Shown here piece after piece: positions 8,234 through 15,977 of a stretch of 64,000 nt of DNA (the first letter of the stretch is position 1; every line of letters starts with the position of its first letter). The position numbers and the translations under genes are program-made. This stretch comes from JBBDWZ01 sp050732575 (GTDB lineage Bacteria > Gemmatimonadota > Gemmatimonadetes > Longimicrobiales > RSA9). Where the stretch lies: NCBI GenBank assembly GCA_050732575.1, contig JBOHRF010000001.1, positions 47,784 to 111,783 of the forward strand. Reading direction: 5' to 3'. A model generated the notes under the pieces. That model saw nothing but the letters and a program-made list of their open reading frames with translations, searched no databases and was not told where the DNA came from.

Positions 8234-9360
8234 AGCCCGAGGCGGCTGAAACAGCGCGGCCCGACCTGCTTGAAATGCCGCCCACCACAGTAGAGCAGCT
8301 GCTGGTTGAGCATTTCGAAAGACGAGGTCAGGGTCGCTATCGTACAGGCCAGGCCCTGGTCTGGTTGTATCAGCGAGACGCGATCTCCTTCGCCGAAATG
8401 ACTGATCTGCCCGCGCCCGAGCGCGCAGCACTCAACACCGCCTTCCAGTTATGCACGCCTGAGCTCACGCACACCGCCCAATCAATGGATGGGACGGTCA
8501 AGCACCTGTGGCGATTGCACGACGGCGAGCTCGTCGAGTCGGTGTTGATTCCGACCACCAGCCGCATGACGTTGTGCCTCTCCTCGCAGGCCGGCTGTGC
8601 CATGGCCTGCGTGTTTTGCGCAACCGGCTGGTCTGGCTACCGACGACAGCTCACGGCCGGCGAGATCGTAGCACAATTCCGGGGTGCGCGTCGCTGGGCG
8701 CGCGAGCATGGGCGGGGAGCCATGTCGAACCTCGTGTTCATGGGCATGGGCGAACCGCTAATGAATTGGCGGGCCGTGCTACGCGCCTTGATGCTGCTGA
8801 ACCGGGCGTACCGTTTTGGGTCCCGTCGCATCACGGTCTCTACCGTAGGCGTCGTTCCGGGCATTCTGGAAATGGCGCAACGCAAGGAGCAATTCCGGCT
8901 GGCCGTCTCGTTGCATGCGCCCAATCACGAGCTTCGGCAGAAGCTCGTGCCTCTTGAAAAGAAGTATCCGCTACCCGAACTGCTGGACGCGTTGGGGAAG
9001 TTTGATGCCGCGGGTGGACGGCGCATCACGTTTGAGTACGTGATGATCGACGGCATCAATGACGCGCCTGCACTGGCCCACGAGTTGGTTGAGCTGGTCA
9101 GGCCCTTTGGGGCTCACGTCAACCTGATTCCGTTCAATCCCATTCCCGGCTCGCCCTGGCGCCCCTCAACCAAAGACCGACTGCTGGCATTCCTGGACAT
9201 ACTGCACGAGCGGAGCGTGAAAGCCACTGTGCGCGGTCCACGAGGCCGAGACATTGCCGCCGCTTGTGGGCAGTTGCGTGCGGAACACGAGCTGCGACCG
9301 CCCGGGCCGTACTTGAGCCTGGTTGGAATGAGTGAGGCAATCCGAAGGGAAAAACCGTAA
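8230..9360 (+). CDS. rlmN: Dual-specificity 23S rRNA/tRNA adenine-C2 methyltransferase RlmN
   Basis: This 376-aa radical SAM enzyme has the cluster motif CAMACVFC (three cysteines) and, near the C-terminus, the AACGQL segment carrying the cysteine that forms the methyl-protein intermediate. It methylates C2 of A2503 in 23S rRNA and A37 of some tRNAs. The FMGMGEPLMN and SLHAPNHELR segments are family hallmarks. The start is GTG 8230, overlapping the previous stop. The gene ends in a short tandem repeat: its TAA (9358-9360) is the last codon of the first repeat unit. Confidence 0.96.
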   Translation: MKPEAAETARPDLLEMPPTTVEQLLVEHFERRGQGRYRTGQALVWLYQRDAISFAEMTDLPAPERAALNTAFQLCTPELTHTAQSMDGTVKHLWRLHDGELVESVLIPTTSRMTLCLSSQAGCAMACVFCATGWSGYRRQLTAGEIVAQFRGARRWAREHGRGAMSNLVFMGMGEPLMNWRAVLRALMLLNRAYRFGSRRITVSTVGVVPGILEMAQRKEQFRLAVSLHAPNHELRQKLVPLEKKYPLPELLDALGKFDAAGGRRITFEYVMIDGINDAPALAHELVELVRPFGAHVNLIPFNPIPGSPWRPSTKDRLLAFLDILHERSVKATVRGPRGRDIAAACGQLRAEHELRPPGPYLSLVGMSEAIRREKP

Positions 9361-9396
9361 GGAAAAACGTAAGGAAAAACGTAAGAAGAATGGTAA
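9348..9396. repeat. 12-bp tandem repeat anchored on the rlmN stop codon
   Basis: The unit GGAAAAACGTAA occurs exactly at 9361-9372 and 9373-9384. A 13-base variant (one extra C) at 9348-9360 contains the rlmN stop, and a diverged copy lies at 9385-9396. Every unit carries TAA in the same frame as the stop. The tract separates the convergent rlmN and LytR_C genes. Confidence 0.85.
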
Positions 9397-9408
9397 GAGG
9401 AAGTGCCG

Positions 9409-9870
9409 TCAACGACGGTTTTCTGGTGGGCGGGTGACCGTGCTGTCGAGAGCGGGCCAGTCTGCAGCCAGGATTACGGTCACCTCCACCAGACGCGTCG
9501 AGTCGATGCGTGTTTCCACTCTCCTGATGTTCAAGCGCGCGGCAATCGCTCTGGCAATGTCTGGTTTCCCCACGCGGTCCAGGACGATCGATCGGCTTTC
9601 CTGCGCTCGGGTAAGGGTTCCGAAGTAGACCACATCGTAGCCACCGGCCCGAAGCGACTCGGTTGCGCTGCGGGCCAGCCCTGGGATGCCAGCCGCGTTG
9701 AAGACCTCGACCCTACGCCCGGAAAAGACGCCAGGTACAGCACGCACGGGATCCGCCACCTCTATGGGCGAGTTGGCCCGAGGCCGCAAACCGAGAGCAA
9801 ACGAGACTAGAAACGCAACGGCAGCGGTACTGCTGGCGGACAGGATGAAGAGCTGGAACGGGCGCTTCAT
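9409..9870 (-). CDS. LytR C-terminal (LytR_C) domain envelope protein
   Basis: The 153-aa protein has one N-terminal membrane segment (LFILSASSTAAVAFLVSFAL) and then an extracytoplasmic LytR_C domain. That domain is recognisable from RVEVFNAAGIPGLARSATESLRAGGYDV-type sequence at ~51-80, with a VILAADW end. The domain is found attached to, or beside, LCP-family cell-wall ligases, but here it stands alone. Its ATG overlaps the yqeK stop (ATGA), so it is the last gene of the panB-panC-yqeK string. Its exact role is unknown. Confidence 0.8.
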   Translation of the reverse strand: MKRPFQLFILSASSTAAVAFLVSFALGLRPRANSPIEVADPVRAVPGVFSGRRVEVFNAAGIPGLARSATESLRAGGYDVVYFGTLTRAQESRSIVLDRVGKPDIARAIAARLNIRRVETRIDSTRLVEVTVILAADWPALDSTVTRPPENRR

Positions 9871-10439
9871 GTGCGCCTCACCAGCGTATTCCAGAACTCC
9901 ATGGTTTCTGGGCGCAGCGGCTGGTTGTGGCGCAACATGTGGGTCATGCGAGCACGCACGACTTCCTGCAACACGTCATCCATGGCGAGGGGCATGCGTG
10001 CGCGCAGCACGGCTCTCCAGATGGGGGAAAAACTGCGTCCTGGCTCCAGAAAATCGGCCAGGTAAAGGGCACGTCCCAGCGGCTCCAGACGGGGGTGGCC
10101 TACCGTGTGGTAGGTCACGGCATCCAGCACGGCTTGCGGCGCATCGGGCTGCTCCTGGGCAATGCGGCGGGCCACGGCAGGTCCGTGCAACAGCGCGCCG
10201 GGCCAGGAATGGAACCGCAGGTCCACCTGATCGAGCAACTTGTGTGGATCGGAATCACGCAGGGCATCGTGCAACCACGCGGCGGCGCGCCAAGAGTCTG
10301 CCTGCTGCGGCGCCAGCTGTTGGGCCCACTCATCGAGTATCGTGGCAACGCGAGCAATGTGCGCGTGCCGCTGCGGCGAAACGCAGGCCCAAGCGGGCAA
10401 TTCACCCGCGGCGGCCAGGTCGAAACTGGTTCGACTCAT
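9867..10439 (-). CDS. yqeK: HD-domain phosphohydrolase, YqeK-like (diadenosine tetraphosphatase family)
   Basis: The protein of about 190 aa has the HD-domain histidine at HAHIARVA, the metal-binding HD pair in AAWLHDALRD, and a later YHTVGHP and YLADFLEPGR, matching the YqeK layout. YqeK enzymes hydrolyse Ap4A symmetrically to ADP. In many bacteria yqeK follows nadD and precedes rsfS, but here it follows panC. ATG 10439 overlaps the panC stop (ATGA), which fixes the start; the longer frame to 10610 lies inside panC. Confidence 0.85.
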   Translation of the reverse strand: MSRTSFDLAAAGELPAWACVSPQRHAHIARVATILDEWAQQLAPQQADSWRAAAWLHDALRDSDPHKLLDQVDLRFHSWPGALLHGPAVARRIAQEQPDAPQAVLDAVTYHTVGHPRLEPLGRALYLADFLEPGRSFSPIWRAVLRARMPLAMDDVLQEVVRARMTHMLRHNQPLRPETMEFWNTLVRRT

Positions 10440-11281
10440 TTCAGGATGATGTTGTCGATGAGACGAGTCGTGCCCAGGAACGCTGCGCCTGCCAGGACGT
10501 CTCCTGCACGGGCCCGTTCGACCGGTTCCAGCCGCTCCGGACCTACCAACTCGAGGTATTGAGTCTGCACCAGTGGCTCGGCCAGCAACGTTTCCTGCGC
10601 GGCGGCGCAAATCTGCGCGGCCGAATCCTGGCCTCGCGCAAATGTGGCCTGTCCAGCGGTCAGCGCTCGAAACAGCGTGGCTGCCGCCGCGCGCTGTTCG
10701 GGGGTGAGATAGATGTTGCGCGAGCTCAGGGCCAGGCCATCAGACTCACGCACAATGGGCGCGATCACGATGTGGATGGGAAAATCGAGATCGGCTACCA
10801 TGCGCCGAATGAGCACTGATTGCTGAAAATCCTTTTGTCCAAACACGGACACGTCAGGCTGCGTTGCATTGAATAGTTTGGCCACGATAGTCAGCACACC
10901 CTCGAAATGACCGGGGCGGAACCGACCACACAACCGGTCCGTGAGGTCAGGCGCAATGAGTGTCACAGCGGGGCGTTCGCGCGGCAACAATTCCGCGCTG
11001 GCGGGGGCAAACACCGCGTCCACGCCGCGGCCGCGGGCCAGCTCGAGATCCCGCTCCAGATCGCGCGGGTAGGTCGCCAAATCCTCGCGCGGCCCGAACT
11101 GCAGCGGATTCACGAAGATCGACATGATCGCGATGTCGGCGTGCCTGCGTGCGTGATCGACCAACGACAGATGACCCTCATGCAGGAAGCCCATGGTGGG
11201 GACGAGCGCGCAGCGTTTGCCTTGCGTGCGCCACGCGCGCACCTGATGCCGCAACTCGGCGGTCGCGTTCAGGACTCGCAT
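10436..11281 (-). CDS. panC: Pantothenate synthetase
   Basis: The 281-aa protein has the nucleotidyl-transferase motif HEGHLSLV near residue 34. It also has the family segments VNPLQFGP, FGQKDFQQ (Phe where Ala is common) and SSRNIYLTPEQR. It joins pantoate and beta-alanine with ATP to form pantothenate for coenzyme A. panB lies nine bases upstream on the same strand. The length is normal. Confidence 0.96.
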   Translation of the reverse strand: MRVLNATAELRHQVRAWRTQGKRCALVPTMGFLHEGHLSLVDHARRHADIAIMSIFVNPLQFGPREDLATYPRDLERDLELARGRGVDAVFAPASAELLPRERPAVTLIAPDLTDRLCGRFRPGHFEGVLTIVAKLFNATQPDVSVFGQKDFQQSVLIRRMVADLDFPIHIVIAPIVRESDGLALSSRNIYLTPEQRAAAATLFRALTAGQATFARGQDSAAQICAAAQETLLAEPLVQTQYLELVGPERLEPVERARAGDVLAGAAFLGTTRLIDNIILK

Positions 11282-11290
11282 GAAATCGAA

Positions 11291-12112
11291 TCAGAAGGAG
11301 TGATTTGTGCCCGGGTACTGGCCGTCACGCACTGCGCGCACGTAATCGGCCAGGCCCTGGCGGGCCGGACCGGCGAGCGTGGCAAAATGGTGCAAGAATT
11401 TTGGGCGGAACTCATCATTGAGACCCAGCATGTCGTACAATACGAGCACCTGTCCGTCCACCATGGGGCCCGCGCCAATGCCGATGGTGGGTATGGAAAG
11501 CGAGCGCGTGATGTCACCGGCCAACACAGCGGGAACCAGCTCCAGTACCAGGGAAAAACAACCTGCCTCTTCGAGTCGCTGCGCCTCTTGTCGAATCCGC
11601 TGCGCATTCTGCTCGTCGCGGCCCTGGACGCGATAGCCGCCCAGCGCGTGCACGGACTGCGGTGTCAGCCCGACATGGCCCATGACCGGAATGCCGGCGC
11701 GCACCAGGGCCCGCACATGCTCGGCGGATTGTTCGTCACCGCCTTCCATTTTAACGGCCTGGGCCCCGGTTTCCTTGAGTACACGGCCGGCGTTGCGTAC
11801 GGTCTCGGGCGCGGAGATCTGAAAGGTGAGGAACGGCAGATCGACCACGAGCAAGGCCCGGTGCACAGCACGGCGTACGGCGGCCGCATGATGAATCATT
11901 TCCTCGAGCGTAACCGGCAGCGTTGAGGCGTAACCCAGAACCACCTGGCCCAGCGAATCACCGACCAGGACCACGTCGACGCCAGCTTCATCGACCAGTT
12001 TAGCAAAGAGATAATCGTGGGCGGTCAGCACTGCGATTTTTTCACCGCGCCGTTTCATCTCGATCAGGTCGCGCGTGCTGACGTGTCGCTGAGGATCGCT
12101 TTGCGCGCTCAC
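11291..12112 (-). CDS. panB: 3-methyl-2-oxobutanoate hydroxymethyltransferase
   Basis: The 273-aa protein matches ketopantoate hydroxymethyltransferase throughout: LTAHDYLFAKLVDEAGVDVVLVGDS at the N-terminus, VLGYASTLPVTLEEM, VKMEGG and GHVGLTPQSVHALGG. It transfers a hydroxymethyl group from methylene-tetrahydrofolate to 2-oxoisovalerate, the first step of pantothenate synthesis. It heads the panB-panC-yqeK-LytR_C string and diverges from the NFACT gene across 49 bases. panD is not in the window. Confidence 0.97.
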   Translation of the reverse strand: MSAQSDPQRHVSTRDLIEMKRRGEKIAVLTAHDYLFAKLVDEAGVDVVLVGDSLGQVVLGYASTLPVTLEEMIHHAAAVRRAVHRALLVVDLPFLTFQISAPETVRNAGRVLKETGAQAVKMEGGDEQSAEHVRALVRAGIPVMGHVGLTPQSVHALGGYRVQGRDEQNAQRIRQEAQRLEEAGCFSLVLELVPAVLAGDITRSLSIPTIGIGAGPMVDGQVLVLYDMLGLNDEFRPKFLHHFATLAGPARQGLADYVRAVRDGQYPGTNHSF

Positions 12113-12161
12113 GTAGATACTCTCGTTGCCGGGTGCCGCAACCTAGTCGCATCTTGCAGGT

Positions 12162-13754
12162 GTGTCAAACACAATACGTTACGACTCTTTGCTGATTCGC
12201 CAACTGGCGCGCGAGCTGCACGCAGCATGGTCCGGGCAACGCGTGCTGGCTGTGCGTTTCGACCGGGAGCACCGCACCGCCCATATGGTGCTGGAAAACG
12301 GGACGTGGCAATGGAGCCTGTTTCAGGGTCCCAGTGTTTCAACCTCTCCAGATCAGGGGCGCACGCTCACAGGATTGCGCCATGCGCGCGTCGCGCACGT
12401 TGGTGCATTGCCTGATGAACGTGTGTTGCGCATCGAACTGGTGGGCGGCGCACGCAACAATGCGGTTGCAACGTTGCTCATCGAGCTGCTGCCGCCACAA
12501 CCGAACATTATCGCACTGGATGCGGAAGAGCGCGTACTCAAGATGCTTACGCCCAGTGCAGGTCGGCCACAGACGCGCGGTCAGAAGTACCAGGCGCCCG
12601 CACCACTCAAGCGGCTGGGCCTGCACGCACCCATCGAATGGCCGGCATGGCTGGATTTGTTGGGTCACCTGCCGCCCCCGGATCGGGCCCAGGTCCTGGT
12701 TGCGCGAGTGGCCTACACCAGCCCGATCAATGCCCTGCCCATTCTCGGTGCAGCGGGAGATGATGAAGATCCCTCGCACTTGCGCAGCGCCTACGATCGC
12801 TACTGCGAGGTGCGTTCGGCCCAGGGCGAAGCCTTCTTGCTGGATCAGCGAAAGCAGCCGTACAGCCATGCACTCTGGCAAAGCGCGCAGCCCTTCGATT
12901 CGCTGCTGGCAGCCTTTGCGCACGCAAACGCCGCCCCCCAAAGCCATGCCAGCGAGCGACTGGAGCGGGCCATCGCGCATGCACAACGCAAACGATCACG
13001 GCTGGAAGCGGAACTGGAACAGGCCGCGCAGGACGCTAACCGGCTTCGTCAGGACGCGGAATTGTTGCTGGCTCATGTGCACGCGGTGCCGCGTGGCATG
13101 CAACAGGTGGAGCTGCTCGATTTCCAGGGACAGCCGCGCCGTCTGCAGCTGGACCCCGCGCTGAACGCCGCGGCCAACGCGCAAGCGTGGTATGCCGAGG
13201 CACGCAAACGGGATCGGGCCGCGCAGCGTCTGCCCTCACTGATCAAGGCGACCGATCGGCGCTTGATCGAGTTGCGTCAGGCACTGGAAGCTGGTGGTGA
13301 TGTCGACCAGCCGCCGGCGCAGGTGCCTCGCCGAAGTCAACGCTCGTCAGCTCCGAGTTTGCCTTACCGCCGATTCCGCACCAGCGGTGGCCTCGAGGTG
13401 CGCGTGGGCCGCAACGGGCGCGCCAATGATGACCTCACCTTTCATCATTCCGCACCCAACGATATCTGGATGCATGCGCGCGACGTGGGCGGGGCGCATG
13501 TGGTATTGCGCTGGAACGACGCGGACGCAAACCCACCACGCCGCGATCTGGAACAGGCCGCCGGATTGGCTGCGCTGCACAGCAAGGCCCGCCATTCGGG
13601 CGTTGTGCCCGTGGACTGGACACGTCGCAAACATGTGCGCAAGCCGCGCCAGGCCGCCGCCGGCACGGTGCGGATAGAGAGGGTGAAAACGATCTTCGTG
13701 AAGCCTGAAGCCAGCCAGCTGGAATCGCTGCAGTGGGCAGACGATCGGGACTAG
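12162..13754 (+). CDS. NFACT family ribosome quality-control protein (RqcH/FbpA-like)
   Basis: This 530-aa protein has an NFACT-N domain at ~1-190, a Glu/Arg-rich coiled-coil region at ~265-300 and ~345-365, and a C-terminal NFACT-R domain. The last is recognisable from GLEVRVGRNGRANDDLTFHH, APNDIWMHARDVGGAHVVLR and TVRIERVKTIFVKP. In bacteria RqcH recruits tRNA-Ala to obstructed 50S subunits to add alanine tails. The NFACT-N part is divergent: where many family members have a contiguous Asp-Arg, I see PDERVL, and no FCMLLRKHL block is present. The start is GTG 12162. Its stop shares the palindrome CTAG with the convergent trpA stop. Confidence 0.85.
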   Translation: MSNTIRYDSLLIRQLARELHAAWSGQRVLAVRFDREHRTAHMVLENGTWQWSLFQGPSVSTSPDQGRTLTGLRHARVAHVGALPDERVLRIELVGGARNNAVATLLIELLPPQPNIIALDAEERVLKMLTPSAGRPQTRGQKYQAPAPLKRLGLHAPIEWPAWLDLLGHLPPPDRAQVLVARVAYTSPINALPILGAAGDDEDPSHLRSAYDRYCEVRSAQGEAFLLDQRKQPYSHALWQSAQPFDSLLAAFAHANAAPQSHASERLERAIAHAQRKRSRLEAELEQAAQDANRLRQDAELLLAHVHAVPRGMQQVELLDFQGQPRRLQLDPALNAAANAQAWYAEARKRDRAAQRLPSLIKATDRRLIELRQALEAGGDVDQPPAQVPRRSQRSSAPSLPYRRFRTSGGLEVRVGRNGRANDDLTFHHSAPNDIWMHARDVGGAHVVLRWNDADANPPRRDLEQAAGLAALHSKARHSGVVPVDWTRRKHVRKPRQAAAGTVRIERVKTIFVKPEASQLESLQWADDRD

Positions 13755-14563
13755 TGTGCGTTGAGGGCAAGGCGTAGCTCATGCAGCCACGCACGCGCGG
13801 CCGGAATGCCGGATTGTTCGATCCGGTCTATCAGCGCGCTGCCCACGACCACGCCATCTGCAATGCGGCCCACGGCGCTCGCCTGGTCGGCCGTTGATAT
13901 GCCGAAACCAACGGCGATGGGCACACTGCCCAGGGCACGCAACTCGTTCACCTCGGCCTGAAGTGTTGTGCGCAAGTCGGCGCGAGCCCCAGTGACACCG
14001 AGGCGCGCCACGTAGTACAGGAAGCCCTGCGTGCGTTGCAAGATTTCGCGCCCGCGTTCGGCTGCCGTAGTGGGAGCAAGCAGGCGCACCAGAGAGAGCG
14101 CAGACTCCTCCAGAGTCTGCTCCAAACGTGGCTCGGCATCGAGCGGCAAATCCACAACCAGCACACCGAGCGCACCGGCCTGCACGGCCGCGCGCACGAA
14201 GTTCTCGATGCCATAACTGAGCAGCGGATTGAGGTACGAGAAGATCACCACAGGCACATCATGCGTGCGCCGGAACTCAGCCAGAATGGAAAGAACCCAT
14301 CCCAGGGTGACGCCCTGGTCAAGCGCGATTTGCGAGGAGCGCTGGATGGTGGGGCCGTCCGCCACCGGATCGCTGAAGGGGACACCGAGCTCAATGATGT
14401 CGGCGCCGCCGTCGACCAGCGCGCTCAGCAGCGCCAGCGTTTCCTGTTTGGTTGGATAGCCAGCAGTGACGTACGGGATGAGCGCCGTATGACCCCGCGC
14501 TCGCCAGGCGGCGAAGCTCGCGGCCAGCGGATCAGACGAAATAGTCAGCGACGCTGATGGCAT
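13751..14563 (-). CDS. trpA: Tryptophan synthase alpha subunit
   Basis: The protein of about 270 aa has IPYVTAGYP, the catalytic region ELGVPFSDPVADGPTIQ and the end segment GFGISTADQASAVGRIADGVVVGSAL. The alpha subunit cleaves indole-3-glycerol phosphate to indole, which it channels to TrpB. I start at ATG 14563, which overlaps the HD-GYP gene by 32 bases; the open frame to 14620 adds unrelated residues. It is separated from trpB by two signalling genes of the same strand, which is unusual because trpB and trpA are normally adjacent. Confidence 0.95.
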   Translation of the reverse strand: MPSASLTISSDPLAASFAAWRARGHTALIPYVTAGYPTKQETLALLSALVDGGADIIELGVPFSDPVADGPTIQRSSQIALDQGVTLGWVLSILAEFRRTHDVPVVIFSYLNPLLSYGIENFVRAAVQAGALGVLVVDLPLDAEPRLEQTLEESALSLVRLLAPTTAAERGREILQRTQGFLYYVARLGVTGARADLRTTLQAEVNELRALGSVPIAVGFGISTADQASAVGRIADGVVVGSALIDRIEQSGIPAARAWLHELRLALNAH

Positions 14564-15977
14564 AACGGTCCGGGTCCGTGGTCTTGAGAATGGTGCGTAG
14601 GGGCCGACCCGTCGCGGCATCGAGCTCCGCGAGGTCCACGGTGGCCGGCTCGGCGTTCATGACACCCAGATCATTGGCAATCAGCTTGACGATCGGTTGG
14701 TGCACACGAGACGGGTCGGGATTGCGGCCAATCACCACCGCCAGCTCGTGTGTGTCCAGGATGCAGAGCGTACCGACCGGAAAAACTCCCGTGACATTGA
14801 TGAATGCCTTGACCAGAAGCGGATCGTAGCCGCGTTGCGGGTTCTCCCGCATTTCGCGCAGCACTTCGTCCGGTGGCCAGGGCTGGTTCTGGTAGCTACG
14901 CTTGGAGGTGGCCGCGTCAAATCCATCCGCCGTGGCAACAATACGGCTGAATAGCGTGGGTGCGCGTGGACGCTTGTTCTTGGGATATCCAGTCAGATCG
15001 CGTTTCATGTGATGCTCGTACGCCAGCAACATGGCGCGATACGGCACTTCACTCAGGCCGCGCATGGAAAACAGTGAGAGCAGACCCTCGGTGGGATGCT
15101 GCTGCATCTGGTGCCACTCGTCTTCGGTCAAGCCGCTGGTCTTGTTGATGATGGTCTGATCGATGCGTTGCTTGCCGATGTCGTGAAACAAGGCGCCCAA
15201 TCCGAGCTCGTACAACTGCACCTTGGTCAAACCAAGCTTTTGGCCGATCACCACACTAAAAATGCAAACATTGACCGAATGCGTGAACGTATACTGGTCG
15301 TAGTCGCGCAGTGTGGTCATGCCCACAATCGACGTCTCGTTGTTGAGTACCTGGTCGACAATGGACTGCACGGCTCGTTTCACCCGGCGCAAATTGACGG
15401 CGCGTCCCAAGCGCATGTCGGTCAGTACTTCCTTGGCTACCTGCACGGACTGAAAATAGGTGAGCTTGGCCGCCTGCTTGGAATGGCCATCCTCCTCGTG
15501 CAGCGGCTGCTCGACACCCTTGCTCGGTTCGATGCGCAGATTGCGTGCATTGGTCTGAAACAAGCGGTCGCGCAAGCGGATGAAGGGGTCGTCAGGGCCG
15601 GCATCCTGCAACAACATGGATACGAGCGGTACGAGATCCTCCCGGCGCAAGCCCGGCTCGAACTCGATTTCGCCCACATTGTGCTTGTGCAGCAGACCGG
15701 CCACGTAGGAGAATCCCAGGTAGTCAGTCAGGTCGAGACGCAGTCGGGCATCGTTCAGGAAAAGGAAGTCACCTACGCACTTGAGATCGACTCGCTCTTC
15801 ACGGTCGAGAATGCGCTTGCACGCGCGGTACAACTCGTCAAGCGCTTTCTGCACGGTGGCATTTTCGATGGGATACAACTTGAGCGACTGAGCCGTGGCA
15901 TAGAACGCCGTGATGAGCGCGCGTCCCAGCGGCTGCAGAATGGTTTCACTTTGAACGAGCGCGGCACGGTCGGTCAT
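14532..15977 (-). CDS. HD-GYP domain protein, probable cyclic-dinucleotide phosphodiesterase
   Basis: The 481-aa protein has an N-terminal domain (~15-140) that resembles the N-terminus of its neighbour (see findings), and a C-terminal HD-GYP domain. Visible metal-site motifs are HSVNV (~233), HDIGKQ (His265-Asp266), EHH (321-323) and GYP (330-332). The canonical HHExxDGxGYP reads HHMKRDLTGYP here, so the Glu and one Gly are replaced, and activity or metal content may differ. HD-GYP enzymes degrade cyclic di-GMP or cGAMP to linear or mononucleotides. Its ATG overlaps the HEAT-protein stop (ATGA). It lies inside the trp operon between trpB and trpA. Confidence 0.88.
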   Translation of the reverse strand: MTDRAALVQSETILQPLGRALITAFYATAQSLKLYPIENATVQKALDELYRACKRILDREERVDLKCVGDFLFLNDARLRLDLTDYLGFSYVAGLLHKHNVGEIEFEPGLRREDLVPLVSMLLQDAGPDDPFIRLRDRLFQTNARNLRIEPSKGVEQPLHEEDGHSKQAAKLTYFQSVQVAKEVLTDMRLGRAVNLRRVKRAVQSIVDQVLNNETSIVGMTTLRDYDQYTFTHSVNVCIFSVVIGQKLGLTKVQLYELGLGALFHDIGKQRIDQTIINKTSGLTEDEWHQMQQHPTEGLLSLFSMRGLSEVPYRAMLLAYEHHMKRDLTGYPKNKRPRAPTLFSRIVATADGFDAATSKRSYQNQPWPPDEVLREMRENPQRGYDPLLVKAFINVTGVFPVGTLCILDTHELAVVIGRNPDPSRVHQPIVKLIANDLGVMNAEPATVDLAELDAATGRPLRTILKTTDPDRYAISVADYFV

